From: an uncultured Alphaproteobacteria bacterium
Lineage (GTDB): Bacteria > Pseudomonadota > Alphaproteobacteria > UBA8366 > GCA-2717185
DNA: 64,000 bases
Assembly (NCBI GenBank): GCA_943788635.1
Contig: CALSRA010000018.1
Span: 25,001-89,000, forward strand
Reading direction: 5' to 3'
This document shows, in pieces, positions 1 through 11,273 of this stretch; position 1 is the stretch's first letter, and the number at the start of each line of letters is the position of its first letter. Under the pieces are notes generated by a model, which saw only the letters and a list, made by a program, of their open reading frames with translations, had not been told where the DNA came from and made no database searches. The translations under genes and the position numbers were made by a program.

Positions 1-975
1 AGGTTTGCCGGCGGCAACAGTGAGTTGCCATTCGACCAGGTCCTGCCCGGTGATCATCTCGCTGACCGGGTGTTCAACCTGCAGTCGTGTATTCATTTCC
101 ATGAAATAGAAGCCGTCGGATCGGCCGGTTTTTGCCCCCTCGACAATGAATTCGACGGTGCCTGCCCCCTCATAGCCAATTGCACGTGCGGCGGCGATCG
201 CGGCGTCGCCCATGGCGGTGCGCATTGCCGGGGTGACGCCGGGGGCAGGGGCTTCTTCGACCACTTTCTGGTGACGGCGCTGGATCGAACAGTCCCGTTC
301 GAACAGGTGCACGGCATTGTCGTGGCTGTCGGCAAAGACCTGCATTTCGATATGGCGCGGCTGCGTGACAAATTTTTCAATCAGGACCGTATCGTCGCCG
401 AAGCCGGTCATGGCTTCCCGCTTGGCACCTTCTAGGGCCTTTTCGAATTCCCCAGCCGAATCAACCCGGCGCATGCCGCGCCCGCCACCACCGGCGGATG
501 CCTTGATCAGAACCGGAAACCCGATTGATTCGGCTGCGGCGGCCAGAACGGCCGGATCCTGATCGTCCTCATGGTAGCCGGGCACCAGTGGCACGCCGGC
601 CGCACCCATGATCCGCTTGGCATTGACCTTTGATCCCATGGCGCGGATTGCCGCCGGCGGCGGGCCGACAAATACCGCACCTGCTGCGGCAACAGCTTCG
701 GCGAATTCGGCATTCTCCGACAGGAAACCGTAGCCGGGATGGACGGCCTGTGCGCCGCTGCGGCGGATGGCGTCTATAAGATGATCGATATCGAGATAGC
801 TTTCACGCGCCGGTGACGGGCCGATATGAAGGGCAGCGTCGGACAGGGCGACATGTCGCGATTCAGCATCCGCATCCGAATAGACAGCAATGACGCGTAT
901 ACCGAGGCGCCGTGCGGTCGCGGCGATACGGCAGGCGATTTCGCCGCGATTGGCGATGAGCAGTGAATCAAACAT
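1..975 (-). CDS. Biotin carboxylase subunit (acyl-CoA carboxylase alpha / methylcrotonyl-CoA carboxylase-like), truncated by window edge
   Basis: Reverse-strand translation from 975 is open to the window edge: [42 protein letters not shown]...[14 protein letters not shown]...[12 protein letters not shown]...[16 protein letters not shown]. Classic biotin carboxylase motifs. Absent from the ORF track, probably because its stop lies outside the window. Confidence 0.93.
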   Translation of the reverse strand, partial: MFDSLLIANRGEIACRIAATARRLGIRVIAVYSDADAESRHVALSDAALHIGPSPARESYLDIDHLIDAIRRSGAQAVHPGYGFLSENAEFAEAVAAAGAVFVGPPPAAIRAMGSKVNAKRIMGAAGVPLVPGYHEDDQDPAVLAAAAESIGFPVLIKASAGGGGRGMRRVDSAGEFEKALEGAKREAMTGFGDDTVLIEKFVTQPRHIEMQVFADSHDNAVHLFERDCSIQRRHQKVVEEAPAPGVTPAMRTAMGDAAIAAARAIGYEGAGTVEFIVEGAKTGRSDGFYFMEMNTRLQVEHPVSEMITGQDLVEWQLTVAAGKP

Positions 976-1077
976 GGATGGTATTGTACGCCGATGCCGT
1001 GGACAGGGGCCAGTGGCAAAGCCAAACTCGCACGACGATATGCCCGATTTCCCCGTTCGCCCGAAAAAAATAAAAGA

Positions 1078-1092
1078 GAACAAAAAAAGAAC
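1078..1092 (+). promoter_or_regulatory. LexA/SOS box (GAAC-N7-GAAC) upstream of recA
   Basis: GAACAAAAAAAGAAC matches the alphaproteobacterial LexA operator GTTC-N7-GTTC (read on the other strand), about 75 bp before the recA start. Confidence 0.8.
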
Positions 1093-1168
1093 TTGCGCAT
1101 GAGAACAAACGGCGTACAGTGAGGCTCTGTTTACAACCTTTCACTGCCGTGGGATATGGGAGAGAGAC

Positions 1169-2275
<1,107 letters not shown>

Positions 2276-2383
2276 TTGCGAGGTCGCCCTCACCAGACCT
2301 AGATGAGGCCGGTGAGGCGATCTGGCTGGTTATTTCGATACGTCGGAAGAAGCTTGGCGGATTGGGCGGGCCGCAGGGACGCT

Positions 2384-2884
2384 TCAGTGAATGGTGTCCA
2401 GCGCTGCCGTAAACCCTTTCAATGAAACCGGTATGTTGAAAGGTTGCTGGTTTCCGCCAAAAAATGTCACGGTCGCGCCGTTGCCGCGTTTGAAGAGATC
2501 CAGGAAATTTTCATCAAAACCGAAACGGGCCTGACATCCGTTCGGCAGGCAGACCTCAACGGCCAGTTCATATGTTTGTCCATCGTCGATCTTGAAAGTG
2601 ATGCCGGACGCCAGATTCATGCCAAGCGGGACAACAATAAGGCCAATTGGCGCCTTGCTTTCTTCGGCATAGCCAACGAAGAAACGAAGGATGGGTTCGC
2701 GACTGTCCTTGACGATGATGTTCTGGAACATCCGACAGGACGAAGGTGCGCCGGTCGGCGAATTACACTGGATACGCCAAGAATCGTAAACTTTTCCGTG
2801 AGGATTCTCTGCGGATGCCGGTAGCGCCGACAGGACGGCGATCAGGCCGGCGATGATGACCGAAGGTATGAATTTCGAAGGCAT
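2384..2884 (-). CDS. Invasion-associated locus B (IalB) family secreted protein
   Basis: Signal peptide plus ...YDSWRIQC...SCRMFQNI...LRFFVGY...PLGMNLASGITFKID...CLPNGCQARFGFD, IalB-like. Track ORF extends to 2917. Confidence 0.75.
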   Translation of the reverse strand: MPSKFIPSVIIAGLIAVLSALPASAENPHGKVYDSWRIQCNSPTGAPSSCRMFQNIIVKDSREPILRFFVGYAEESKAPIGLIVVPLGMNLASGITFKIDDGQTYELAVEVCLPNGCQARFGFDENFLDLFKRGNGATVTFFGGNQQPFNIPVSLKGFTAALDTIH

Positions 2885-3129
2885 TATCCTGATGGTGCTC
2901 CTGTAACCGTCATTCATGAATTAGGATTTCTTCGAACAGTTTACGCGAAGCGGCTTGCCGACATCCACATCCTAAATTTGCGAACCCGCAATTATTCAAA
3001 GCCATCGATACCTGATGTACGCTGGACAGGCTTATAGCCCCGGGCTAAAACGCCGGTTCGCGCGGTTCGGAGCGCCAGTAGGCGAGGGTTGAGTTCGCGC
3101 CAAAAGGCGTCCGTTAGTACAGGACAAGG

Positions 3130-5796
3130 GTGCAGATCATGCAGGGCGCCAACGAAATCAGGACCACCTTCCTGGATTATTTCCAGCGACATGGCCACGA
3201 GGTCGTCGCGTCATCGCCGCTTGTGCCGCGGAACGATCCGACCCTGTTGTTCACGAATGCGGGGATGGTGCAGTTCAAGAATGTCTTCACCGGCGCGGAA
3301 CAGCGGCCCTATGACCGAGCGACGACATCGCAGAAATGCGTCCGGGCCGGCGGTAAACACAACGACCTGGAGAATGTCGGATATACGGTTCGACATAATA
3401 CGTTTTTTGAAATGCTCGGGAATTTTTCGTTCGGCAACTATTTCAAGGAGCAGGCGATTGAGCTTGCCTGGAATCTGGTCACCCGGGAATTCGGTCTGCC
3501 CGTCGAAAAATTGCTGGTTACGGTTTATGCGGATGATCAGGAGGCGTTTGACCTGTGGCGCAAAATTGCCGGTCTGCCCGAAAGCAAAATTATCCGTATC
3601 GCGACCTCCGACAATTTCTGGGCAATGGGCGATACCGGGCCTTGTGGCCCGTGTTCGGAAATATTTTACGATCACGGCCCGCATATTCCGGGCGGCCCAC
3701 CGGGGAGCCCGGATGAAGATGGCGACAGGTTTATAGAAATCTGGAACCTGGTCTTCATGCAGTACGAACAGATCGGTGCGGACGAACGGGTCGCGCTGCC
3801 GCGGCCATCCGTTGACACGGGAATGGGGCTGGAACGCCTTACCGCGACGCTGCAGGGCACCAATGACAGTTTTGCCATCGACCTGTTCCGGTCGATCATT
3901 GAGGCGTCGGCGAACTTCACCAGTGTCGACCCTGACGGCAAAGGCGCCGTATCGCATCGTGTTATTGCAGATCACCTGCGCTCGTCCTGTTTCCTGATTG
4001 CCGACGGTGTGTTGCCGTCGAACGAGGGACGCGGGTATGTCCTGCGTCGAATTATGCGCCGCGCGATGCGTCATGTTCATCTGCTGGGCAGCCAGGACCC
4101 GCTTATGTGGCGGCTGGTGCCGACATTGGTCAAGATGATGGGGCAGGCCTATCCGGAACTGGTACGGGCGGAAGCGTTGATGACCGAGACGCTGAAGCTG
4201 GAGGAAACCCGTTTCAACCGCACCCTGGCGCGCGGCATGGGGTTGCTGCAGGAAGAAACGAATAAGCTTGGTGAAGGCGGTACGCTACAGGGAGATATCG
4301 CATTCCGGCTATACGATACCTTTGGTTTCCCGCTTGATCTGACTCAGGATGTCCTGCGGGGACAGGGCAAAAATGTCGATACCGCAGGTTTTGAAAGCAG
4401 CATGGAACGCCAGCGCGCCGAAGCGCGCAAGAACTGGAGCGGTTCGGGCGACGCTGCGACCGAAACAGTCTGGTTTGATATTCGGGAAACAACGGGTGCG
4501 ACCGAGTTTCTGGGGTATGCGACGGAGCGAGCGGAAGGTGTCGTTTCGGCTATCGTTGCCGATGGTACGTCGGTCGAACAGGCCACAGCGGGCACTGAGG
4601 CGGCGGTTATAGTCAATCAGACCCCGTTTTACGGTGAGTCTGGCGGACAGATGGGCGATACCGGGCTGATGTTTACGGCTGGCGGCGATGAATTTGTCGT
4701 CAACAATACGCAAAAGAAGCTTGATGATATCTACGTGCATCTGGGCGCGATACGGAAAGGCACATTGCGGGTTGGCGATACGGTTGAACTGGATGTCGAA
4801 GGTCGGCGGCGCACGCGTCTGCGGGCGAACCATTCGGTAACGCATCTGCTACATGAGGCGCTTCGGCGGCAATTGGGAGATCACGTGACGCAGAAAGGCT
4901 CGTTAGTTTCGCCCGACTATCTGCGTTTCGATTTCAGCCATCCCAAGCCGGTTGAGGACGATGAGTTGAAGGCTGTTGAGCAGGCGGTTAACGATCGTAT
5001 CCGCGGCAATAGCGAAGTGACGACGCGTCTGATGACGCCGGATGCGGCTGTCGAAGCGGGTGCATTGGCGCTGTTCGGTGAAAAATATGGCGAGGAGGTG
5101 CGTGTTGTTGCAATGGGCGGGGACGATAAGCACCGGTTTTCGGTAGAGCTTTGTGGCGGCACACATGTCGGCCGAACCGGGGACATCGGATATTTCACGA
5201 TTACCGCCGAATCCGGCGTTGCCGCAGGTGTCCGGCGTATTGAAGCTGTGACCGGTGCCGCCGCAGTGGAGCAGGCGCGGGCACAGACATCCCGCATGCG
5301 GGATGCCGCTGCGATGCTGAAGGCATCACCGGATGATCTGTCTGACCGGATCGGCAGCCTTATGGAAGACCGCCGACGCATGGAACGTGAGTTGTCGGAT
5401 TTACGTCACAAGCTGGCGATGGGTGGCGGCGGTGCAGCATCCGGCAGTGCCTCCGAGGTCAAGGTTGTCGCCGGTACTTCGGTCGCGTCCCGAATTCTCG
5501 CCGATGTGCCGGCTAAAGAGCTGAAGCCACTGGCAGATTCATTGAAATCACAGATTGGCAGCGGTGTTGTGGTGCTTATTTCCGTCAGCGACGGCAAGGC
5601 GTCCATTGTCGTCGCGGTCACCGAGGATTTGACGGAGCGGCTGAACGCAGTCGACCTGGTGCGCGTCGGTTCCGCGGCACTTGGCGGAAAAGGCGGGGGC
5701 GGCCGTCCCGACATGGCGCAGGCTGGTGGGCCGGATGGCGATGCCGCGGCGCAGGCCGTTACGGCGGTTGAGGAAGCTCTCGTTGAGCGGGCTTGA
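3130..5796 (+). CDS. alaS: Alanyl-tRNA synthetase
   Basis: [47 protein letters not shown]-terminal [13 protein letters not shown]; 888 aa. Confidence 0.98.
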   Translation: MQIMQGANEIRTTFLDYFQRHGHEVVASSPLVPRNDPTLLFTNAGMVQFKNVFTGAEQRPYDRATTSQKCVRAGGKHNDLENVGYTVRHNTFFEMLGNFSFGNYFKEQAIELAWNLVTREFGLPVEKLLVTVYADDQEAFDLWRKIAGLPESKIIRIATSDNFWAMGDTGPCGPCSEIFYDHGPHIPGGPPGSPDEDGDRFIEIWNLVFMQYEQIGADERVALPRPSVDTGMGLERLTATLQGTNDSFAIDLFRSIIEASANFTSVDPDGKGAVSHRVIADHLRSSCFLIADGVLPSNEGRGYVLRRIMRRAMRHVHLLGSQDPLMWRLVPTLVKMMGQAYPELVRAEALMTETLKLEETRFNRTLARGMGLLQEETNKLGEGGTLQGDIAFRLYDTFGFPLDLTQDVLRGQGKNVDTAGFESSMERQRAEARKNWSGSGDAATETVWFDIRETTGATEFLGYATERAEGVVSAIVADGTSVEQATAGTEAAVIVNQTPFYGESGGQMGDTGLMFTAGGDEFVVNNTQKKLDDIYVHLGAIRKGTLRVGDTVELDVEGRRRTRLRANHSVTHLLHEALRRQLGDHVTQKGSLVSPDYLRFDFSHPKPVEDDELKAVEQAVNDRIRGNSEVTTRLMTPDAAVEAGALALFGEKYGEEVRVVAMGGDDKHRFSVELCGGTHVGRTGDIGYFTITAESGVAAGVRRIEAVTGAAAVEQARAQTSRMRDAAAMLKASPDDLSDRIGSLMEDRRRMERELSDLRHKLAMGGGGAASGSASEVKVVAGTSVASRILADVPAKELKPLADSLKSQIGSGVVVLISVSDGKASIVVAVTEDLTERLNAVDLVRVGSAALGGKGGGGRPDMAQAGGPDGDAAAQAVTAVEEALVERA

Positions 5797-5857
5797 TCGC
5801 AGGAATGCCGCCGCATAGTCTGGCTGCGCTGTACCAATCAATAATTAAGGCCAGAAC

Positions 5858-6712
5858 ATGCGCTTTGAAAGCACCGAAAGTTATATCGCTACTGAGGATC
5901 TAAAGGTTGCCGTGAATGCCGCCGTGGTGCTGGAGCGTCCTCTCCTGATCAAGGGCGAACCGGGAACCGGTAAGACGATCCTGGCGCATGAAGTGGCGCA
6001 ATCCCTGGGGATGCCGCTGATCGAATGGCATGTGAAGTCGACAACGACAGCGCAGCAGGGACTTTACGAATACGATGCCGTCCGGCGCTTGCGCGATAGT
6101 CAGCTGGGTAATGACGACGTGCATGACATTTCCAATTACATCGTCCGTGGAAAGTTATGGGACGCGTTTTCAAACGACGTGAAGCCTGTCCTTCTCATCG
6201 ACGAAATTGACAAGGCGGATATCGAATTTCCCAATGATCTGCTGCTCGAACTCGATCGCATGGAATTCTTCGTATACGAAACGCAGGAAACAGTGCGTGC
6301 GATCGACCGGCCCGTTGTGATTATTACGTCGAACAATGAAAAAGAACTGCCGGATGCCTTTCTGCGGCGCTGCTTCTTTCATTACATCTCGTTTCCGGAT
6401 CAGGAGACGATGAAGGAGATTGTGAACGTCCATTATCCCGATATTAAGGGTGAATTGGTTCGCGAGGCATTGAACCTGTTTTATGACGTGCGGGACGTTC
6501 CAGGACTGAAGAAGCGACCGTCGACGTCAGAATTGCTGGACTGGATCAAGCTGCTGATGGCCGAAGATATTCCGCCTGATGTCCTGCGTAGCAAGGACCC
6601 GGGAAAGCTTATCCCGCCGCTTTACGGGGCCTTGCTGAAGAATGAACAGGACGTCCAACTGTTCGAGCGTCTGGCCTTCATGTCCCGGCGTGAGCAGCGC
6701 GGCAACGACTGA
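5858..6712 (+). CDS. MoxR-family AAA+ ATPase
   Basis: LIKGEPGTGKTILAHEVA Walker A, LLIDEIDKAD Walker B, ITSNNEKELPDAFLRRCFFHYI. Confidence 0.93.
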   Translation: MRFESTESYIATEDLKVAVNAAVVLERPLLIKGEPGTGKTILAHEVAQSLGMPLIEWHVKSTTTAQQGLYEYDAVRRLRDSQLGNDDVHDISNYIVRGKLWDAFSNDVKPVLLIDEIDKADIEFPNDLLLELDRMEFFVYETQETVRAIDRPVVIITSNNEKELPDAFLRRCFFHYISFPDQETMKEIVNVHYPDIKGELVREALNLFYDVRDVPGLKKRPSTSELLDWIKLLMAEDIPPDVLRSKDPGKLIPPLYGALLKNEQDVQLFERLAFMSRREQRGND

Positions 6713-6745
6713 CGTATATTCGGTGGGTGCCCGTCGGTCGGTATA

Positions 6746-7822
6746 TCAACTGCCGGCCGGCATCCATCCCGATATGATCGAGCGGGCATTCTTGCGGTCG
6801 GTTCGGTCGTAGAAGTTCATGCCACGCAGGAAAGCGGGGCTTTTCCGGAAGCTCTCATAGGGGCGGCTGCCTTTCAAATGGCATAATATTTCACTGAAAG
6901 TGTCGCGGTCCAAACCGGCAGCCCGGCATGCGACGGCGAGACCTTCAGGGCCCATATCGTAGAGCACGCGCGTTGTCGTATTGCTGTCCAGCCCGGTCAA
7001 TTCCTGGAAGATGTCCTCGAACTTCAGAATATCCTGTATTTCCAGCGCCTGTTGCAGGGATTTTGGCGAAGGCCGGCCTGTCCAATCTTCTTCGTCTTCC
7101 TCTTCTTCGGTAACTTCCTGTGCGGTCAGGCCATCTGACTCCATTGCTTTTGCCAGCGCTTCCGTAACCGCTCCATCGATATCCATATCGACCGTCGGAT
7201 AAGCCGCCACGATATGCTCCCGCAGGGTATCGCTGACCCACTCATACATTCTGTGTGCGAGCGAATCCGACAGGTCGCGCCGGGATAGCAGTAATTCCTG
7301 GAAATCGGTTTCGTCGCGTGATTCATCGACCAGTCGCGCCATCGATTCCTCACTGAATGACGCACCGTCGTTTTGCAGCAGCGACTTGATGGCCAACTGG
7401 TCTCCGGTTTCAACAAATGCGTTGCTCACAGGCTCGGTAACATGCTCGCGTCTGGAAATGGCGATGCGGTGGTCCGAGGTCAGCTTCTGGAGCAGGACGA
7501 TCAGGTCGCCGTCTTCCAGGATGGGGCTGCTCGATAACACGGGGGCGGCGACATCAATGACGTCGTTGGCCAGCATGACTACCAGATCGTGGGGCGCGTC
7601 GACCCGCTCTGCCAGCCCTTCAGACAGCTTCAGGCGGACATGCATTTCGATGTCGTGGATAAGGCCGCGCACAATATCGAAAAATAGTGCCAGTTCCTGC
7701 GGGCCGGGACGCCGACCGGGTCCAAGGCATAGGGCGGTCAGCGTTTCGGCGAGCTGGTCCTTGTCGGGAATCGCGCCCGACGTGGCAATCCGCTCAAGTT
7801 CAAGCCTCCCGTCAATTTCCAC
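6746..7822 (-). CDS. DUF2336-like protein
   Basis: 358-aa ORF; VDAPHDLVVMLANDVIDVAAPVLSSSPILEDGDLIVLLQK...HRIAISRR resembles DUF2336 proteins. Confidence 0.65.
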   Translation of the reverse strand: MEIDGRLELERIATSGAIPDKDQLAETLTALCLGPGRRPGPQELALFFDIVRGLIHDIEMHVRLKLSEGLAERVDAPHDLVVMLANDVIDVAAPVLSSSPILEDGDLIVLLQKLTSDHRIAISRREHVTEPVSNAFVETGDQLAIKSLLQNDGASFSEESMARLVDESRDETDFQELLLSRRDLSDSLAHRMYEWVSDTLREHIVAAYPTVDMDIDGAVTEALAKAMESDGLTAQEVTEEEEDEEDWTGRPSPKSLQQALEIQDILKFEDIFQELTGLDSNTTTRVLYDMGPEGLAVACRAAGLDRDTFSEILCHLKGSRPYESFRKSPAFLRGMNFYDRTDRKNARSIISGWMPAGS

Positions 7823-7940
7823 GGCCTAATCCTTCCCGCGCAGCATACTAGCTTGAAGTTTATCATAGTTTTGGAAATTAGCACTATTGGATGGTTTTCG
7901 GGGCCAACCGGCCAGTCCGGCGGTGCGTACCCCGCGATCG

Positions 7941-8714
7941 TCAGGGGGCCAGTGGCGGATTCATGTCTGCCGGAACGTCTGCGATGTGCCGGAAAAATGC
8001 CGCGGCGCGATTGATCAGTGACTTTTCGCTGTCTGGAAGGCCGCCATCCCGTATGGCTGATAGGCTGTAATAGTGCCATATGCCGGGGTTCTGGCGGATG
8101 AAGTGAAGTCTGGTTATAAGGTCTCGTGGTCCGAATAACGGAAAGAAAATAACCTTTATCGGCGCAACATTGTTGATTTCTATCGTGAGTTGGTTCGGGG
8201 CGGCGCGCCGCCCTGAAAGTTCGTATACATTCTGTCCTGCGGACCGGGTGTCGTTTTGTGCGAAATAAAGCAGGTCGCCGCTGAGGACCTCAGTCGCTGA
8301 AAAGTCTGGTCTGGGGCTGATATCCGCCGGGTCTGCGACGGCAAAGGCTTCTGATATGAGCTGCCGCCAGGCTGTGTTGGTCGACGACCAGTAGACGAGC
8401 CCTTTTGTCGACGAAATTGCACCGACCCGGGCGGCGAGTTCATCAATGTTCATATCTGAACTGAAGCTGCCGGCCAGGGCGATGACCATCTTCAATGGTC
8501 CCTGAATAGACCCGAAGCAGTTATCCGGACCATTGATATCGGTATCGTGGAACACAGCGACGGCAGGGGGGCTCCCCACCGGGGTAAAACCGGGATACGG
8601 GGCGCCGGGCATGCATGGTGGAACCGGCGTGTCGGTCGCTGCGTGACTGACTGATGTCGAAACGAGCGTCAGCGCCACGAAGGCCCATAAAAATATTGTT
8701 GATCGGATATGCAT
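7941..8714 (-). CDS. Hypothetical secreted protein
   Basis: ORF with N-terminal signal peptide MHIRSTIFLWAFVALTLVSTSVSHA; the track start (8768) lies inside the IS element, so the native start is taken as ATG at 8714. Confidence 0.6.
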   Translation of the reverse strand: MHIRSTIFLWAFVALTLVSTSVSHAATDTPVPPCMPGAPYPGFTPVGSPPAVAVFHDTDINGPDNCFGSIQGPLKMVIALAGSFSSDMNIDELAARVGAISSTKGLVYWSSTNTAWRQLISEAFAVADPADISPRPDFSATEVLSGDLLYFAQNDTRSAGQNVYELSGRRAAPNQLTIEINNVAPIKVIFFPLFGPRDLITRLHFIRQNPGIWHYYSLSAIRDGGLPDSEKSLINRAAAFFRHIADVPADMNPPLAP

Positions 8715-8743
8715 GAAGGCTGGGACGTCCCGGTTATTGTTAA

Positions 8744-9675
8744 GAGTCTGACTCGAAATGATATCCATGTTTTCATGCTCTTGCCAATCGTCGGGCGAGC
8801 AGTTGAATGCTGGCGATCAGGAGCCATGCCTCCGCGCTTTCGATGGTTTCCTCGAAATCTTTGGCGAGACGGCGGTTACGACCGAGCCAAGCGAAGGTGC
8901 GCTCAACCACCCAGCGGCGGGGCAACAATACGAACCCCTTGGCGGCGTCGGAGCGCTTGACGATCTGCACGGTCCACTTCCCAAGTTTGGCCAGCGCGTC
9001 GCGCAACTTCGGTCCCGCGTAACCACCATCGGCGAAAACATGGCGCAACCGGGGAAAGGCGTGGCGTATCGACGCCAACAGCGCGGGCGCGCCGTCGCGA
9101 TCCTGGATATCGGCGGCGTGAACCATGACGGCGACCAGAAAGCCGCCTGTGTCGGTCACGATATGACGCTTGCGCCCTTTGACCTTCTTTCCCGCGTCAT
9201 AGCCCCGAACACCGCCGCTTTCCGTGGTTTTCACCGTCTGGCTGTCGATCACCCCGGCGGTCGGGCTGGTCGTGCGCCCAGAGGTTTCCCGCATCGACAT
9301 CACCAGTTGGCGATTGATGACGTGCAAGGTTCCATCCGAGCGCCAAGCGTAAAAATATCGCTGGATCGTACTGCGTGGCGGAAATTCCCGGGGCACCATG
9401 CGCCATTGGCAACCGGTGCGCGCCACATAAAAAATCCCATTCACCACTTCTCGAAAATCCGTGGTTCGCGGGCGGCCTAATCGACGCGGCGGGGACAATA
9501 ATGGCGAAATCAAACGCCACTCCTTATCCGTCAAGTCGCTTGCGTAACGAAGGCTCGAACGATCAAACTGCGGGCGGGTGATCTCAGTCCACATGTTGTG
9601 TCTCCTCATTTGCTTCAACACAAACGAGAGAATCACAACTTACTGAAATCACTCAACTCATTTCGGGCCGGACAC
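8744..9675 (-). mobile_element. IS5-family insertion sequence, copy 1 (932 bp)
   Basis: Imperfect terminal inverted repeats GAGTCTGACTCGAAATGA / GTGTCCGGCCCGAAATGA; flanking 3-bp direct repeat TAA (8741-8743 and 9676-9678); identical in length and transposase to copy 2. Confidence 0.93.
8773..9636 (-). CDS. IS5-family transposase
   Basis: LTDKEWRLISPLLSPPRRLGRPRTTDFREVVNGIFYVARTGCQWRMVPREFPP...VIDSQTVKTTE...VVERTFAWLGRNRRLAKDFE; 287 aa. Confidence 0.95.
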   Translation of the reverse strand: MILSFVLKQMRRHNMWTEITRPQFDRSSLRYASDLTDKEWRLISPLLSPPRRLGRPRTTDFREVVNGIFYVARTGCQWRMVPREFPPRSTIQRYFYAWRSDGTLHVINRQLVMSMRETSGRTTSPTAGVIDSQTVKTTESGGVRGYDAGKKVKGRKRHIVTDTGGFLVAVMVHAADIQDRDGAPALLASIRHAFPRLRHVFADGGYAGPKLRDALAKLGKWTVQIVKRSDAAKGFVLLPRRWVVERTFAWLGRNRRLAKDFEETIESAEAWLLIASIQLLARRLARA

Positions 9676-9775
9676 TAAGGGCGAACAGGAAATAGATTCA
9701 GATTCTGCCTGCCGGACAGGCTTTTCCACTACTGCCGCAGACTGTATGCTAAATGCATTCGGAGGGAACAGGACA

Positions 9776-10954
9776 ATGTTCGTAAATCTTTTCATGGAAT
9801 TGCGTGACGCCGGGCTGCCGGTTTCGTTGAAAGAGTATCTAATGCTCATGGAAGCGATGCAGAAGGGCGTGGCGGGCTACAGCGTCGATGATTTCTACTA
9901 TCTGAGTCGCTCGGCGCTGGTGAAGGACGAGCGCCACCTGGACCGTTTCGATCGGGTTTTCGGCCATGTTTTCCGCGGCCTGGAACCACCTGAAGGGGAT
10001 ATGCAGGCTGAGTTGCCGGAAGAATGGCTGCGCAAATTGGCTGAAAAGCATCTCAGCGAGGAAGACAAGGCGCAGATCGAGGCGCTGGGTGGGTGGGACA
10101 AGCTGATGGAAACCCTGCGCCAGCGCCTGGCGGAGCAGGAAAAGCGTCATCAGGGCGGCAGTAAATGGATCGGTACGGCGGGAACCTCGCCGTTCGGCGC
10201 ATATGGCTATAATCCCGAAGGCGTGCGGATCGGTCAGGATGAATCGCGCCATCGCCGCGCCGTGAAGGTCTGGGACAAGCGCGAATTTCGCAATCTTGAC
10301 GACTCGGTTGAGCTTGGGACGCGAAACATCAAGGTTGCGCTGCGCCGCTTGCGCCGGTTTGCCCGTGACGGAACTGCCGATCATTTCGATCTCGATGGTA
10401 CGATCAGCGCCACCGCGCGCAATGGCGGCTATCTTGACATCAAAATGGTGCCGGAACGGCGCAACGCGATCAAGGTGCTGCTGTTCCTCGATATCGGTGG
10501 GTCAATGGATGACCATGTTAAGGTCTGTGAGGAATTGTTCTCCGCTTCCCGGTCGGAATTTAAAAATCTCGAATATTTCTACTTTCACAATTGCGTCTAT
10601 GAGACGGTCTGGAAAGATAACCGCCGCCGCCATAATGAACGGCTTGATTTGAATGAGGTCTTGCGGACCTACCCGTCGGATTACAAGGTGATCTTTGTGG
10701 GCGATGCGACGATGAGCCCGTATGAAATCACCTATCCCGGTGGCAGTGTGGAGCACTGGAACGAGGAAGCCGGGGCAACCTGGATGCAGCGGGTACTCGA
10801 TACCTATCGGCATGCGGTCTGGCTTAACCCGCAGGCGCCGCGCAACTGGAGCTACACCCCATCGATCGAAATCCTCTCGCAGATTATGGAAGACAGGATG
10901 TATCCGTTGACGCTGGAAGGTCTCGATTCCGCAATGCGTGAGTTGACGCATTGA
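9776..10954 (+). CDS. VWA-domain (CoxE-like) protein
   Basis: MFVNLFMELRDAGLPVSLKEYLMLMEAM...IKVLLFLDIGGSMDDHVKVCEELFSASRSEFKNLEYFYFHNCVYE; typical partner of MoxR ATPases. Track ORF starts at 9746. Confidence 0.88.
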   Translation: MFVNLFMELRDAGLPVSLKEYLMLMEAMQKGVAGYSVDDFYYLSRSALVKDERHLDRFDRVFGHVFRGLEPPEGDMQAELPEEWLRKLAEKHLSEEDKAQIEALGGWDKLMETLRQRLAEQEKRHQGGSKWIGTAGTSPFGAYGYNPEGVRIGQDESRHRRAVKVWDKREFRNLDDSVELGTRNIKVALRRLRRFARDGTADHFDLDGTISATARNGGYLDIKMVPERRNAIKVLLFLDIGGSMDDHVKVCEELFSASRSEFKNLEYFYFHNCVYETVWKDNRRRHNERLDLNEVLRTYPSDYKVIFVGDATMSPYEITYPGGSVEHWNEEAGATWMQRVLDTYRHAVWLNPQAPRNWSYTPSIEILSQIMEDRMYPLTLEGLDSAMRELTH

Positions 10955-11257
10955 TGCTACGGCAGGCCTTGTTTGGGGCGGTTGTCGTGCTGGCCCTTGC
11001 TGGCTGTACCGTTCATCCACCGACCGTCACGTCCAACCCGATCGCTGTGTCATCAGATCGAAGTGATGTTATATCAATCTGTTACGACGGCTCTGACCAC
11101 GCGCGACGCGATATCGAGGCCATTGCGCTGGAAAATTGCCCCGAGGGGGACAGCATCCCTGCAACCCTGGCGGACCGACAAGGTTCTGAATGACTGCCCG
11201 ATGCTGAAGAAATCCAGGGTCAGCTTCATCTGTGTCCCTGCTGGCGGTCGTCGCTAG
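10954..11257 (+). pseudogene. Small putative lipoprotein, frameshifted (+1 in G5 run at 11155-11159)
   Basis: MLRQALFGAVVVLALAGCTVHPP lipobox; frame 1 ...ALENCPEG continues as frame 2 ...TASLQPWRTDKVLNDCPMLKKSRVSFICVPAGGRR if one G is removed. Confidence 0.6.
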
Positions 11258-11273
11258 CGGCCTTTTTGTCAGT

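Noticed and set aside
2276-2345. Intrinsic terminator after recA
   Set aside because: The inverted repeat (CGCCCTCACC...GGTGAGGCG) is imperfect and has no T tract; not confident enough to annotate.
3211-4080. 289-aa minus-strand ORF inside alaS
   Set aside because: Antisense to a highly conserved gene; no recognisable domain.
8758-9480. 240-aa plus-strand ORF opposite IS5 copy 1 (and its mirror 35418..36140)
   Set aside because: Exactly antisense to the transposase; a shadow ORF from codon bias in GC-rich DNA.
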